Shown here: piece after piece, positions 33,947 through 42,480 of the stretch | Layout of the letters: every line of letters starts with the position of its first letter | Numbering within the stretch: position 1 is the stretch's first letter | Origin: Streptomyces filamentosus | GTDB lineage: Bacteria > Actinomycetota > Actinomycetes > Streptomycetales > Streptomycetaceae | NCBI RefSeq assembly: GCF_014654895.1 | Contig: NZ_BNBE01000004.1 | Location: 992,001-1,056,000 of the forward strand | Reading direction: 5' to 3' | Length of the DNA stretch: 64,000 nt | The notes under the pieces: generated by a model | Told to the model about the DNA's origin: nothing | Databases searched by the model: none | The model's input: the letters and a program-made list of their open reading frames with translations, nothing else | Translations under genes and position numbers: made by a program

Positions 33947-33988
33947 TCGTTCTCACCGGGATTTCCTGTACGCCAACTACTCACACCC
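33939..33988 (-). repeat. Tn3 right terminal inverted repeat (IRR)
   Basis: Reverse complement of the left repeat with one difference (T in place of C at position 14). The end of tnpR overlaps its inner 8 bases. Confidence 0.9.
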
Positions 33989-34127
33989 GGACACCGGCAC
34001 TGCGGTACGGATGCGACGACCTGAGTGCCGCAGGTGGACCGCGTGCGGGGGTCTGAAGCCGGACGGCGGATAGGTGTTCCAGCCCTGTCGGGATGCCCAG
34101 GAGAGTGCTGTTAGCGATCGTGACCTG

Positions 34128-35318
34128 TCAGAGGCCGTACGGGGGCAGTGTGAAGGTGTCGGCTGGCGGTACGAGGAAGCGGTTGAGCGCTTTGGCGACG
34201 CGGGGCCGGGAGGCGGCGTACAGGACGGTGTTGAGGGCCCGGATGCCGGCCCGGGTGCGGGGTGAGGCGATGTGAGGAACGCCGGGCGGTAGGTGCTGGG
34301 CGCGGGTGATGTAGGGGCGGAGGATGTGCTCGTAGCGGGCGAACGCGTTGCCGTGATGCGCGTGGTGGGCGAGTTCGCCGGCCAGGACGTAGGCGCCGGT
34401 GAGGGCGAGGCTGGTGCCCATGCCGCTGAGGGGCGAGGCGCAGTACGCGGCGTCGCCGACGACAGCGATCCGCCCCCGGGACCAGGAAGGCATGCGGACC
34501 TGGATGACGGAGTCGAGGAAGAAGTCGTCGGCGGTGTCCATGGCGGTGAGGATGCGTGGGATCTCCCAGCCGGTGCCGGTGAACAGGCGGCGCAGGAGTT
34601 GCTTCTGTGCGTCGGGTGCCAGGCGTTCGTCTCCGCGGGGCGGGGAGAGGTAGGACAGGGAGGCGCGGGTGGTGCCCCGGTTGTCGGGGCGCAGGGTCGC
34701 CGTGCGTCCTTGGGTGGCGTTGTGCCAGCGGGCCCAGGTGCCGTCCGAGGGCTCGCGGGGGATGGTGAAGTACGCGGTCGTCAGGCCCACGGGGCGGATG
34801 TCGGTGGTGTCGCCGAAGATCAGGTCGCGGGTGCGGGAGCGGGCTCCGTCGGCGGCGATGACGAGGTCGAATGCACGGTCCGGCCCGTTGCGGAAGGTGA
34901 CGTCGACCTTCTTTCCTGTGTCGGACAGTTGTGTGATCTCGTCCCCGAACAGGTACTCGGTGTGTGGGTGGGTGGCCTCGTAGAGGATGCGCGAGAGGTC
35001 GGCGCGCAGGATCTCCAGGTCGGCGATCGGTCCCTGGCCGCCGAAGGCGCCGCTGGTGAAGGCGGCTCTGGTGCGGTTCGCCGCGTCGACGAAGCGGATG
35101 CCTTCTTCGCGGGTGGCGTGGGCCCGGAGGGTGTGTTCCAGGCCCATCCTGCGGGCGACGTCCCGTCCGGCACCGCGCAGGTCCACGGTCTGTCCGCCCT
35201 CCCGCGGGGCGGGGGCCCGCTCGACGAGGGTGGCCTGCATTCCGTGCCGTTTGAGCCAGTGGGCCAGGGCCGGACCGGCGATACCGGCTCCCGCGATCAG
35301 CACATTCCGGTGCGTCAT
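34128..35318 (-). CDS. FAD-dependent monooxygenase (PHBH/TetX type)
   Basis: Encodes 396 aa from ATG at 35316-35318 (MTHRNVLIAGAGIAGPALAH), with GGGAG upstream. The N-terminal GAGIAG is the FAD Rossmann motif, VIAADGARSRTRD is the DG motif (around residue 160) and VVGDAAYCASPLSGMGTSLAL is the GD motif. Enzymes like this hydroxylate aromatic rings or inactivate drugs such as tetracyclines using NAD(P)H. It is followed on the same strand by nothing but lies 99 bp downstream of an MFS exporter gene, so oxidation plus export of one toxic compound under MarR control is plausible. Confidence 0.88.
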   Translation of the reverse strand: MTHRNVLIAGAGIAGPALAHWLKRHGMQATLVERAPAPREGGQTVDLRGAGRDVARRMGLEHTLRAHATREEGIRFVDAANRTRAAFTSGAFGGQGPIADLEILRADLSRILYEATHPHTEYLFGDEITQLSDTGKKVDVTFRNGPDRAFDLVIAADGARSRTRDLIFGDTTDIRPVGLTTAYFTIPREPSDGTWARWHNATQGRTATLRPDNRGTTRASLSYLSPPRGDERLAPDAQKQLLRRLFTGTGWEIPRILTAMDTADDFFLDSVIQVRMPSWSRGRIAVVGDAAYCASPLSGMGTSLALTGAYVLAGELAHHAHHGNAFARYEHILRPYITRAQHLPPGVPHIASPRTRAGIRALNTVLYAASRPRVAKALNRFLVPPADTFTLPPYGL

Positions 35319-35417
35319 GGCGCTCCCTTTCGTTTTCCTGGGCTTCTCCCGCCTCGGGCGGCGGCTCCGGTGCGGTCCCGGCCGGGGCCGCTTGTCGTGC
35401 ACGGCCCCGGCCGGGGC

Positions 35418-36920
35418 TCAGATGGCGAGGTGCTGCTTGGTGCCGGAGTCGTCGGCAGTGGTCTCGGGGGTGATGCCGTGCTGCTCGTCTTCGGGGCGGC
35501 CCTTCTTGGGCAGCAGGAAGGTGATCGCGAAGAAGACCACCAGCAGGCATGCCTGGACGATCAGCGCGCGGTGGAAGCCGCCGGTGAAGTCACCGGTCTT
35601 GGCCTGGGCGAAGAACACCGAGCCGAAGACCGCGACGCCGATGGAGCCGCCGACCGCCTGGACCGCTGTCAGGACGCCGGAGGCGGATCCGATCTCGTCG
35701 TCGTCGACCGCGGCCAGGATGAAGCTGAACAGGGCGGCGATCACCATGCCGGCGCCGATGCCCGCCACTGTCGTGCCCGGGACGATGTCCCAGATCGAGA
35801 ACGAGGCGGAGTCGAGGCCGTCGAGCTCGAACCACAGCACGGCGGCGCCGGCCAGCTGGACCAGCGGTCCGATCTGGAGCACCTTGCGGCCGATCCTGTC
35901 GGCGAGGAACGCGCCGCTGATGGCGCCGCCGATCGCGGTTCCCACCGCGAGGGGCAGGTTGCCAAGGCCCGCGTCACCGGCGGTGAAGTGCTGGCCGATC
36001 TGGAGGAACAGGGTCAGGACGAGCTGGGTGCCGATGAGTCCGCCGAAGAACAGGGCGATGCCGCCGAGCCCGACGGTGAAGGCGGGCTTGCGCAGCAGGC
36101 CGGGGGTCACCAGCGGCTCGCGGCCCGCGGCGGCCGTGCGGCGCTGCTGGAGGGCGAAGAGGGCGAACCCGATCACGGAGGCGGCCATGGACAGCCACGT
36201 CCACAGCGGCCAGCCGCTCTCCTGGCCCTGGTTGAGCGGCAGCACCAGCAGAGCGCAGGACGCCACGACCAGGGCGGCGCCGGTCATATCGACCCGGACC
36301 GTGTGGTCGCCCGCCTTCTTGGGCACGAATTTCGCGGCGACGATCAGTGCCGCGATGCCGATGGGCAGGTTGATCAGGAAGACCGAGCGCCAGCCCAGGC
36401 CGAAGAAGTCGCCCTCGATGAGGAAGCCGCCCAGGACCGGGCCGATGATGCCGCCCAGGCCGAGGACGGGGCCGAAGATCGCGAAGACCTTGGTGAGCTC
36501 GGGGCCGGAGAAGTTCTCGCGCAGCAGGCCCAGACCCTGGGGCAGCAGCATCGCTCCGGCGGTGCCCTGCAGCAGGCGGAAGGCGATCAGCGACTCGATG
36601 TTCGGCGCGATAGCGCACAGCAGTGATGCAGTGGTGAAGGCCGCGAGTCCGATCAGGAACATCCGGCGCCGGCCGTAACGGTCACCGAGCCGCCCGCCGA
36701 GCACCAGACCGGCGCCCAGGGTGAGGGCGTAGCCGCCGATCACCCACTGCAGTCCGACCGAGCCGGCGCCGAGGGACTTCTCCAGGTCCGGTCCGGCGAC
36801 GTTGACGATCGAGGCGTCCAGGAGATCCATGATCTCCGCGACGATCATCACCGCGAGGATCAGCCACCGCCACCGGTAGGGCTCGGTCGTCTCCTCGGGG
36901 GTGGGGGACGGGTCACGCAT
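35418..36920 (-). CDS. DHA2-family MFS drug exporter
   Basis: Encodes 500 aa from ATG at 36918-36920 (MRDPSPTPEETTEPYRWRWL), which has GGAGGT 9 bases upstream; an ATG at 36935 is also in frame. Fourteen hydrophobic segments fit the EmrB/QacA group. The signature MDLLDASIVNVAGPDLEKSL (family motif LDxTIVNVALP) and the motif A equivalent GGRLGDRYGRRRMFLIGL are present. It is divergent from the MarR gene across a repeat-rich 120-bp region and upstream of the FAD monooxygenase. It probably exports a cytotoxic compound by proton antiport. Confidence 0.9.
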   Translation of the reverse strand: MRDPSPTPEETTEPYRWRWLILAVMIVAEIMDLLDASIVNVAGPDLEKSLGAGSVGLQWVIGGYALTLGAGLVLGGRLGDRYGRRRMFLIGLAAFTTASLLCAIAPNIESLIAFRLLQGTAGAMLLPQGLGLLRENFSGPELTKVFAIFGPVLGLGGIIGPVLGGFLIEGDFFGLGWRSVFLINLPIGIAALIVAAKFVPKKAGDHTVRVDMTGAALVVASCALLVLPLNQGQESGWPLWTWLSMAASVIGFALFALQQRRTAAAGREPLVTPGLLRKPAFTVGLGGIALFFGGLIGTQLVLTLFLQIGQHFTAGDAGLGNLPLAVGTAIGGAISGAFLADRIGRKVLQIGPLVQLAGAAVLWFELDGLDSASFSIWDIVPGTTVAGIGAGMVIAALFSFILAAVDDDEIGSASGVLTAVQAVGGSIGVAVFGSVFFAQAKTGDFTGGFHRALIVQACLLVVFFAITFLLPKKGRPEDEQHGITPETTADDSGTKQHLAI

Positions 36921-36926
36921 TCCAGA

Positions 36927-36975
36927 TACCTCCATGGTGAAGTAATTCCATCGTGAAGGTAAAGTGATGGAGGTA
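36927..36975. promoter_or_regulatory. MarR operator region between divergent genes
   Basis: TACCTCCAT (36927-36935) and ATGGAGGTA (36967-36975) are a perfect inverted pair. Inside them CCATGGTGAA and CCATCGTGAA are direct repeats 16 bp apart. This is a likely binding site of the neighbouring MarR protein and covers the exporter start region. Confidence 0.6.
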
Positions 36976-37043
36976 GGTTGTCAAAGCGGATGACCGTGCG
37001 GACCGTGCGACAGGAGAGAAAGGGCGGAGGCGTGGAGGAAGCA

Positions 37044-37541
37044 GTGCGTGACGGGGTCGCTCAGCAGCGTGAGCGGCTGATGGAGTCGCTGAGGATCTAC
37101 GGCGGCCACTACTCCGAGCTCAGCCGGCGCTTCGCCGCCTGGCTGGGCCTGCACTCCACGGACGCGACCGCGGTCCTGGAGATCGCCGCCGCCGAGGAAC
37201 GCGGCACCCCCCTGTCACCGGCGCGGCTGAGCGAACGGATCTCCCTGTCCACCGGCGCCACCACCGCGCTGCTGAACCGCCTCGAAGCGGCCGGGCACAT
37301 CACCCGCGCCCGCGAGCACTCCGACCGGCGCATCGTCACATTGCACAGCGGCGAGCACATCCAGGAAAGGGCGGACGAGTTCTTCGGCCCGCTCGCCCAC
37401 CGCCTCGACGCCGCGATGTCGCCCTACCCACCCCAGTTCCTGGAACAGGTCGAAGCGTTCATTGCCGACCTGAACGCCACCATGGACGGCCACCTCACGG
37501 AACAGAACGCAGTGGCACCGCGCTCCCTCCACACTCCCTGA
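37044..37541 (+). CDS. MarR-family transcriptional regulator
   Basis: Encodes about 165 aa. The start is placed at GTG 37044, 5 bases after GGAGG; GTG 37032 and TTG 36978 are also in frame. The winged helix-turn-helix is clear: TDATAVLEIAAAE, then LSPARLSERISLSTGATTALLNRLEAAGHITRAREHSDRRIVTLH, where DRR is the wing signature. The C-terminal helix (FIADLNATMDGHL) provides the dimer contact. It faces the MFS exporter and should repress it until a toxic ligand is bound. Confidence 0.88.
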   Translation: MRDGVAQQRERLMESLRIYGGHYSELSRRFAAWLGLHSTDATAVLEIAAAEERGTPLSPARLSERISLSTGATTALLNRLEAAGHITRAREHSDRRIVTLHSGEHIQERADEFFGPLAHRLDAAMSPYPPQFLEQVEAFIADLNATMDGHLTEQNAVAPRSLHTP

Positions 37542-37662
37542 TGGACGAACTCCCTGACCGGCTCGCTCCCAGCCGGCTTCGCCGCACCAGCTCACCCTCT
37601 TCGCCCGCGCCCCGCCCTACGCACCCGAGGAGCAGCCACCTTCGCGACGGGGCTGACCGGGG

Positions 37663-37767
37663 CTACTCCTCCTCGTCACCGTTCTCGGGCGCGTCCGGAT
37701 CACGGAAGGGACGCAGGCCCTGGCCGGGACCGCTGGCAGTGATGTTGAACAGATAGCGGCCCAGGAA
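37663..37767 (-). pseudogene. C-terminal remnant of another Tn3 transposase
   Basis: The minus strand encodes FLGRYLFNITASGPGQGLRP followed by FRDPDAPENGDEEE and a TAG stop. This matches the last 34 residues of the split tnpA ending at 27507 (FLGRYLFNIKASGPGQGLRP) with several changes, so it comes from a related but different transposon. Nothing upstream of 37767 continues the homology, and the adjoining DNA is the end of another Tn3 transposase gene. It marks an older transposon replaced by deletion or insertion. Confidence 0.75.
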
Positions 37768-37794
37768 CCCGCTTCGGCGCTGTCCGGCTGCTCG

Positions 37795-40700
37795 TCAGGC
37801 CGGGGACGTGGCCGGCTCGCCGCTGCGCGGGCCGGGCACCGAAGCCGCCACGGCGGCGACGAGGTCCAGGTGGGAATTCATGTCCAGCTCGAACCGGCCG
37901 TACGGGTTCACGTGCGTCCAAAACAGCGGGGACAGGGCCCGCCGGTCGGCGTCGGTGAGCTTCTTCTGCCATTTCTCCTCGGCGAGGATGTCCTGGAGGA
38001 GCAGGGTGTTGACGTGCACCAGCGCGGACTGGAGCAGGTGCAGCGCGAGCATCGAGACCTCCTGGGACTCCTTGTCGGAGCCGGTCAGATCACCGTCCTT
38101 GCCGTAGAACAGGTCGTGGTTGGCGGAGTTCCAGTTCTCCACGACCTGGAGTCCGTCGTTGATCTCGCGGCGCAGGTCGGCGTCGGCGAGGTAGTCACAG
38201 ATGAACGCCGTACGTGCCGCCCGGCCGAGTTCCTCGATCGCCCGGTAGGTGGGGTGCTTGGGGCCTCCGCGGGTGAAGCGCCGCAGGACCTGCTCGGCCT
38301 CGGCGGTGCCCAGCCGCAGGGCGGTGGTGTACTTCACGATCTGGTCGTACTGCTGGGCGATCAGGTCCCAGTCGATCGTCTTGGTCGACAGCACCGGCGC
38401 CAGATGCGGCCAGGTGTCGTCCTCCCCAGCCGCCGGCCGGTACAACCGCGCCGAGCCGACGTTCTTCAACCTGGGGAGCAGGTTGAAGCCGAGCATGTGG
38501 GCGAAGGCGAACCCGACGATCGAGGCCCCGTGGGTGTCGGTGTACTGGCGGTCGATCTCCACGTCCGTGCAGTGCCGCAGCACGCCCTCGATCATCGCCG
38601 CGACCTCGGAGGCCGAGCAGGACTTGAGCTGGGAGTAGACGCACAGCGACTTCCGCTCGACATGCCAGTAGATCATCACGCCGGGCCCGCGGTAGCGCTG
38701 GTGCCACTCGGTCATGAAGTTCGAGGACCAGGACCCGAACTTCTTCGAATCGCTCGCGCAGGCGGTGCCCTCGCCCCACCACGCCTGATCGCGGGCGGCG
38801 AAGGTGGCGTTGACCAGGCGGACCAGGGCGGCGCGCAGGTTGGTGCGGTTGACGAACAGGTGCCGCACCCGGCGCAGGACGGCCTCGCTCTCGCCGTGCT
38901 TGCCGGTGACCGCGACCCGCTTGATGCCCATGTTCGTGCCCAGCGCGAACAGCACGAGCAGCAGCCGGCGCCGCAGCACCGCCTTCGGGACCGCCTCCCT
39001 CGTGGCGACTGAGGCGAACTCGGACGTGAACCCGGTGGCGAACTCGGCCTCCTTGAGGATGTCGATCAGGTCGATGGTGCCCCACCTGCGTTCGATCTCC
39101 GCCTTCAGCGCGACGAGGTTCTCCGGCTCTGCCTGCTTGCCCAGCGGCGAGACCTTGATCCACGGCTCGCCGTGCTTGCGGACGATGTCCACGCCGCCCG
39201 TGGTGCCCAGCCCCAGCGCGGTGTCGAGCCGGGTCAGGGCCTCCCGCAGCCGCTTCTGAAGGGCCCCGATGAAGGACCCAGGGTCCTGCGGCTGGCGGAT
39301 CGCGTCGTAGTGGACATCGCGGTTGTCCTCGAAGTCGGGGGGCAGGTCGCCCTCGGGGTTCTGCCACCGGCCCGCGCCCGGGACCCAGATCTCCCGGCGC
39401 CGCAGCGCGTCCCGCAGGCTGACCAGCACGCACAGCTCGTACGGGATGCGCTCGACGCGGCCGCGCTCGTCCACCACCGCCTTGCGCCACTCCTCGCGCA
39501 CCACCCCGGCCAGCGGGATTTTCTCCGACTCGTCGAAGAACGCGCCCTCCTTGGCGATGGGCTGGTCCAGGTACCGCTTCAGCAGGTCGATGGCGTCCAT
39601 CACCGGCCGGTAAGCGGTGTTGTTGCACTTCAGCTCCAGCGCCCCCAGCAGCGGGGAGAGCATCCGCCGCCAGTGCCCCCGAGTACGACGACCGCAGCAC
39701 CGTGCGCACCCGGGCCCGGTAGCGGGCCTCGTTCGCCGCGGCCTCCGCCGCCAGGGCCTTCAGCGTGGACTCCCCGGCCACCGGGAAGATCACCTTGCGG
39801 ACCGTGCCGCCCGGCTCCGCGACTGCGGCCTCCGCCAGTCGCAGCAGGATCCCCTCTTTGCCACGGACCCGCTTGAGATCCTTGGTGAACTCGCTCTCGA
39901 CCTTCTTCTCCGCCCGCGTGTTGATCCGCTGCACCAGCTGGATGAACAGCTCCACCAGCGAGTCGGTGATCTCCGTCTGCCGCACATGGCACAGCGCGGC
40001 CAGCAGCGTATAGCGCACCGGCCCGGCTGCCGCCCGCAGGTCCGAGGGGTACTCCTTCGACGCCCGCGCCCGCCACGCCGCCACCAGCTTCTCCGACACG
40101 TCCCCGAACAGCTCCGGCGCCAGCTCCAGCGCACGCACCCGCTGGAGCTTGTTCACCTCCGCCAGCAGACTGTCCAGCCCCAGGGCGCCCGGGTCCGCCT
40201 TCAGCTCGGAGAAGAACGACACCCCGCCGCCCGCCGACTCCTCCCCGCCGGCGTCCTCGGCCACCAGGTCGTCCAGCCGGGACCGGGTCGCCGCCGACAG
40301 CCGGCCCACCGTGGCCGTACAGAACCGCTCCTCGAAGGTGGTCACCGCCGACCCCACCAGGCGGGCAATGCGTCCCGGCGTCGGCGGCTCCATCCGATCC
40401 CCCCGGCAGCGCACGACCACGGCCTCCGCCAGCCGGTCCCGGTTCAGCTCCACCCCACACAGCTCCGCCGCCAGCCACTCGGCGAGCTGGACCTGGTCCT
40501 CCGCGGTGCACTCCCGGAACCCGAACGCGCCCCGGATCTCCACCCGGTGCCGCTTGATCGCCCGCCCCGACCAGTCGTATGCGGCCCACTCCTCGGCCGG
40601 CACCTTCACCTGCTGGGCTACGTACGACACCGCGGGCACCGGGATCTCCCCGGCATCCTCTGGGAACCGGGCCTCCACCTCGAAGAACTTCAGCAACAAC

Positions 40701-40807
40701 GCAAACCCCAGCCGGTTCGCCCCCGACTTGTTCCGCAGCCGCTCCTGGTCTTCCTCCAGCAGGGTCCAGACCTCGATCAGGTCTTCCGGCTCCCAGTCCT
40801 GCCGCAC
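37795..40807 (-). pseudogene. Second Tn3-family transposase, single frameshift
   Basis: The N-terminal frame (ATG at 40807; MRQDWEPEDLIEVWTLLEED) is intact to about 39680. The rest continues in another frame from HWRRMLSPLLGALELKCNNT to a TGA at 37795. The shift coincides with a run of five C (39676-39680); removing one base joins ...VRTVLRSSYSG to HWRRMLSP. The joined product is about 1,003 aa, normal for Tn3 TnpA. Catalytic candidates are D in ACASDSKKFGSW, D in YTDTHGASIVGFAFAHMLG and E in LQVVENWNSAN. It is a different subgroup from the first tnpA. The lesion could be real, a sequencing error or a frameshift site. No convincing inverted repeats were found. Confidence 0.85.
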
Positions 40808-40908
40808 CCCGCGCTCCCTCCGGTCATCGTGACCGGACCAACCTCACGGACCCGCCCCCTCGGCTACCCCAGAAGATCGAAAACCCGGACAAGCACACCC
40901 CCGCTTTG

Positions 40909-41313
40909 CTACAGAGCGCTACTTGTCAATTCGCGGCAGCTTCGGGAGGACAGGGCCAGCACGGCCTGCGTGACGTGGAAGACGCCGAACACGTTGGTCT
41001 CGAACTGGTCGCGCAGCTGCTGCTCGCTGACCTCCTCGACCGCGCCGAACTGCCCGTAGCCGGCGTTGTTGACGACTATGTCGAGCCGTCCGAACCTCTC
41101 GTGCGCGGCGGACACCGCCTGCCGCACGCCGGCGCGGTCGGTGACCTCCAGGGCCAGCGGCAGCACGGCGTCGCCGTACTTCGCCGCCAGGTCGTCGAGC
41201 GTGCCGACGGTGCGGGCGGTGGCGGCGACCCGGTCGCCGCGGCCGAGCGCCGCCTCGGCGAAGGAGCGGCCGAAGCCGCGCGACGCGCCGGTGATGAACC
41301 AGACCTTGCTCAT
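40909..41313 (-). pseudogene. Truncated SDR oxidoreductase
   Basis: The N-terminal ~120 residues are a classical short-chain dehydrogenase: MSKVWFITGASRGFGRSFAE (cofactor motif) and DIVVNNAGYGQFGAVEEVS (NNAG motif). Family resemblance ends after GVFHVTQAVL at about 40955, where relatives continue toward the catalytic YxxxK, which is missing here. The last ~15 codons derive from foreign sequence next to the Tn3 remnant. The gene has lost its catalytic half. It was paired with the divergent TetR gene, so the regulator has probably lost its target. Confidence 0.8.
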
Positions 41314-41381
41314 GAAAATCCCTTCACGTTCCGAAGGGGAACGCCGGGGGGCAGCGTCCCACCACTCCGACCAGAATACTA

Positions 41382-41405
41382 GACTCGTCTAAAAATCGAC
41401 GAGTC
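41382..41405. promoter_or_regulatory. TetR operator-like dyad
   Basis: GACTCGT and ACGAGTC separated by 10 bases lie 31 bp before the TetR start and 69 bp before the SDR start, the usual place for an autoregulatory operator of a divergent TetR pair. Confidence 0.6.
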
Positions 41406-41435
41406 CAGCAAGTATGATTCGGTGAGGGAGGATCC

Positions 41436-42014
41436 ATGAGCCTGCGGGAACGCAAGAAACTGGCCGCGTGGCGTGCCATCAGCGAGGCCGCCCTGCGCCT
41501 GTTCGAGGAGCAGGGCTTCGAGGCGACCACGATCGAGCAGATCGCGGCCGCCGCCAACGTGTCCCGGGCCACCTTCTTCAACTACTTCGCCAGCAAGGAA
41601 GCCGTCGTCTTCGACCAGGACCCCGAAGCCCGCGACCGCTGGCGTGCCCTCCTGGAAGCACGCAGCCCCGGCGAACCGCTGTGGGACTCACTGGCCGCGA
41701 TCATGATCGAGGTCAACACCGGACTGCGCGACCGCATGCCGCTCATGCGCCGCCTCAAAGCACAGTCCCCGGCCCTCGCCCGGGCCAGCCAGGCATCCGG
41801 AGAACAGCTGCGCACCGATCTGCAGACCTGGATCCTGGCCCAGACCCCCGGCGAGGACGCGATGATCGGGATCCTCCAGCTCAACATGGCCCTCGCCGCC
41901 GCCGGCACCGCCTACCAGAGCTGGAAGACCGACGAGGACTTCGACACCTACATCCAGCGCCTGCGTACCTGCCTGGACGCCGCCGGCGCCGGCGCCGCGG
42001 CCCTCACCACCTGA
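41436..42014 (+). CDS. TetR/AcrR-family regulator
   Basis: Encodes 192 aa. The N-terminal helix-turn-helix reads AISEAALRLFEEQGFEATTIEQIAAAANVSRATFFNYFASKEAVVF, a canonical TetR_N domain, followed by an all-helical ligand-binding domain. The start is ATG at 41436 with GGGAGGA upstream. It is divergent from the truncated SDR gene, with an operator-like dyad between them. It is complete. The tandem recombinase element begins just after its stop. Confidence 0.9.
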   Translation: MSLRERKKLAAWRAISEAALRLFEEQGFEATTIEQIAAAANVSRATFFNYFASKEAVVFDQDPEARDRWRALLEARSPGEPLWDSLAAIMIEVNTGLRDRMPLMRRLKAQSPALARASQASGEQLRTDLQTWILAQTPGEDAMIGILQLNMALAAAGTAYQSWKTDEDFDTYIQRLRTCLDAAGAGAAALTT

Positions 42015-42054
42015 CGAAGCCCTCCCGCACAGTCCGGTTACAGCAGCGTGGGCG

Positions 42055-42480
42055 TCATCTGCCCGGGCGTGTTTCCGCGGGCCCGGGCCGCAGGACGCTG
42101 ACGTTGTCCGGCCGGACGCCCGGCCGGATGGAGCGGCCGTGGGTGAGGACGGCAGCGGCGAGGGTAAGGCGGACGACCTGCTGACGGAGCGCGTGGATCT
42201 CGGCGTTCTGGTCGGCGACCGTCTGCTTGAGCCTGGTGACGGTCTCCCGCAGGCGCTTTTCGGGCTCCGCTGTCTGGCCGGTCTCGGTACGGACCCGTTC
42301 GTAGAAGATGTTCCTCAGGTCGGCGTGCCGCTTCATCAGGGCCATACGGTGGACGCCGGCCTCGATGGCCAGGGCTGCGACGGTCAGGCTGCCGTTGGAG
42401 ACTGTGGCCTGGCCGGCCAGGAGCCGGTCCATGGCGCTTCGGATACGGGCGCGCTCGTCATGAGGATGCGGATTCATCAC
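42055..42480 (-). CDS. DUF6262/TnpC-like accessory protein
   Basis: Encodes 141 aa. Residues ~30-58 form a helix-turn-helix-like region (LTVAALAIEAGVHRMALMKRHADLRNIF) and residues ~70-110 a coiled coil (EKRLRETVTRLKQTVADQNAEIHALRQQVVRL). Small proteins of this layout accompany tandem tyrosine recombinases, as TnpC in Tn554 and the fourth gene of GInt islands, where they influence orientation or efficiency of transposition. It is the last gene of a four-gene minus-strand chain and overlaps the preceding stop by ATGA at 42477-42480. Confidence 0.75.
   Translation of the reverse strand: MMNPHPHDERARIRSAMDRLLAGQATVSNGSLTVAALAIEAGVHRMALMKRHADLRNIFYERVRTETGQTAEPEKRLRETVTRLKQTVADQNAEIHALRQQVVRLTLAAAVLTHGRSIRPGVRPDNVSVLRPGPAETRPGR

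Larger units (their letters stand above)
13413..33988. mobile_element. Tn3-family transposon of about 20.6 kb, multiply nested
   Basis: Two 50-bp inverted repeats, differing at one base, bound this interval. tnpA begins 81 bp inside the left repeat, and the tnpR stop codon lies inside the right repeat. Between them are cargo genes (methyltransferase, DedA, two-component system, phytase) and five further insertions: a Tn554-like element and four insertion sequences, all inside tnpA. Without those five the transposon would be about 9.8 kb. I found no 5-bp target duplication: the flanks read GAGAC on the left and GGACA on the right. tnpA is broken, so the element could move only if transposase is supplied elsewhere. 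Confidence 0.85.

Noticed and set aside
13408..33993. A 5-bp target duplication for the large Tn3 transposon
   Set aside because: The flanks read GAGAC and GGACA and do not match under any one-base shift tried. A rearrangement or earlier deletion at one side may have removed it.
37768..40930. Inverted repeats for the second Tn3 transposase
   Set aside because: A weak match (about 12 of 19 positions) between the 37775 and 40890 regions is not convincing enough to define ends.
42015..42054. Left end of the tandem-recombinase element directly after the TetR stop
   Set aside because: No inverted or direct match to the 47948-47990 region was found, so the terminus is left open.
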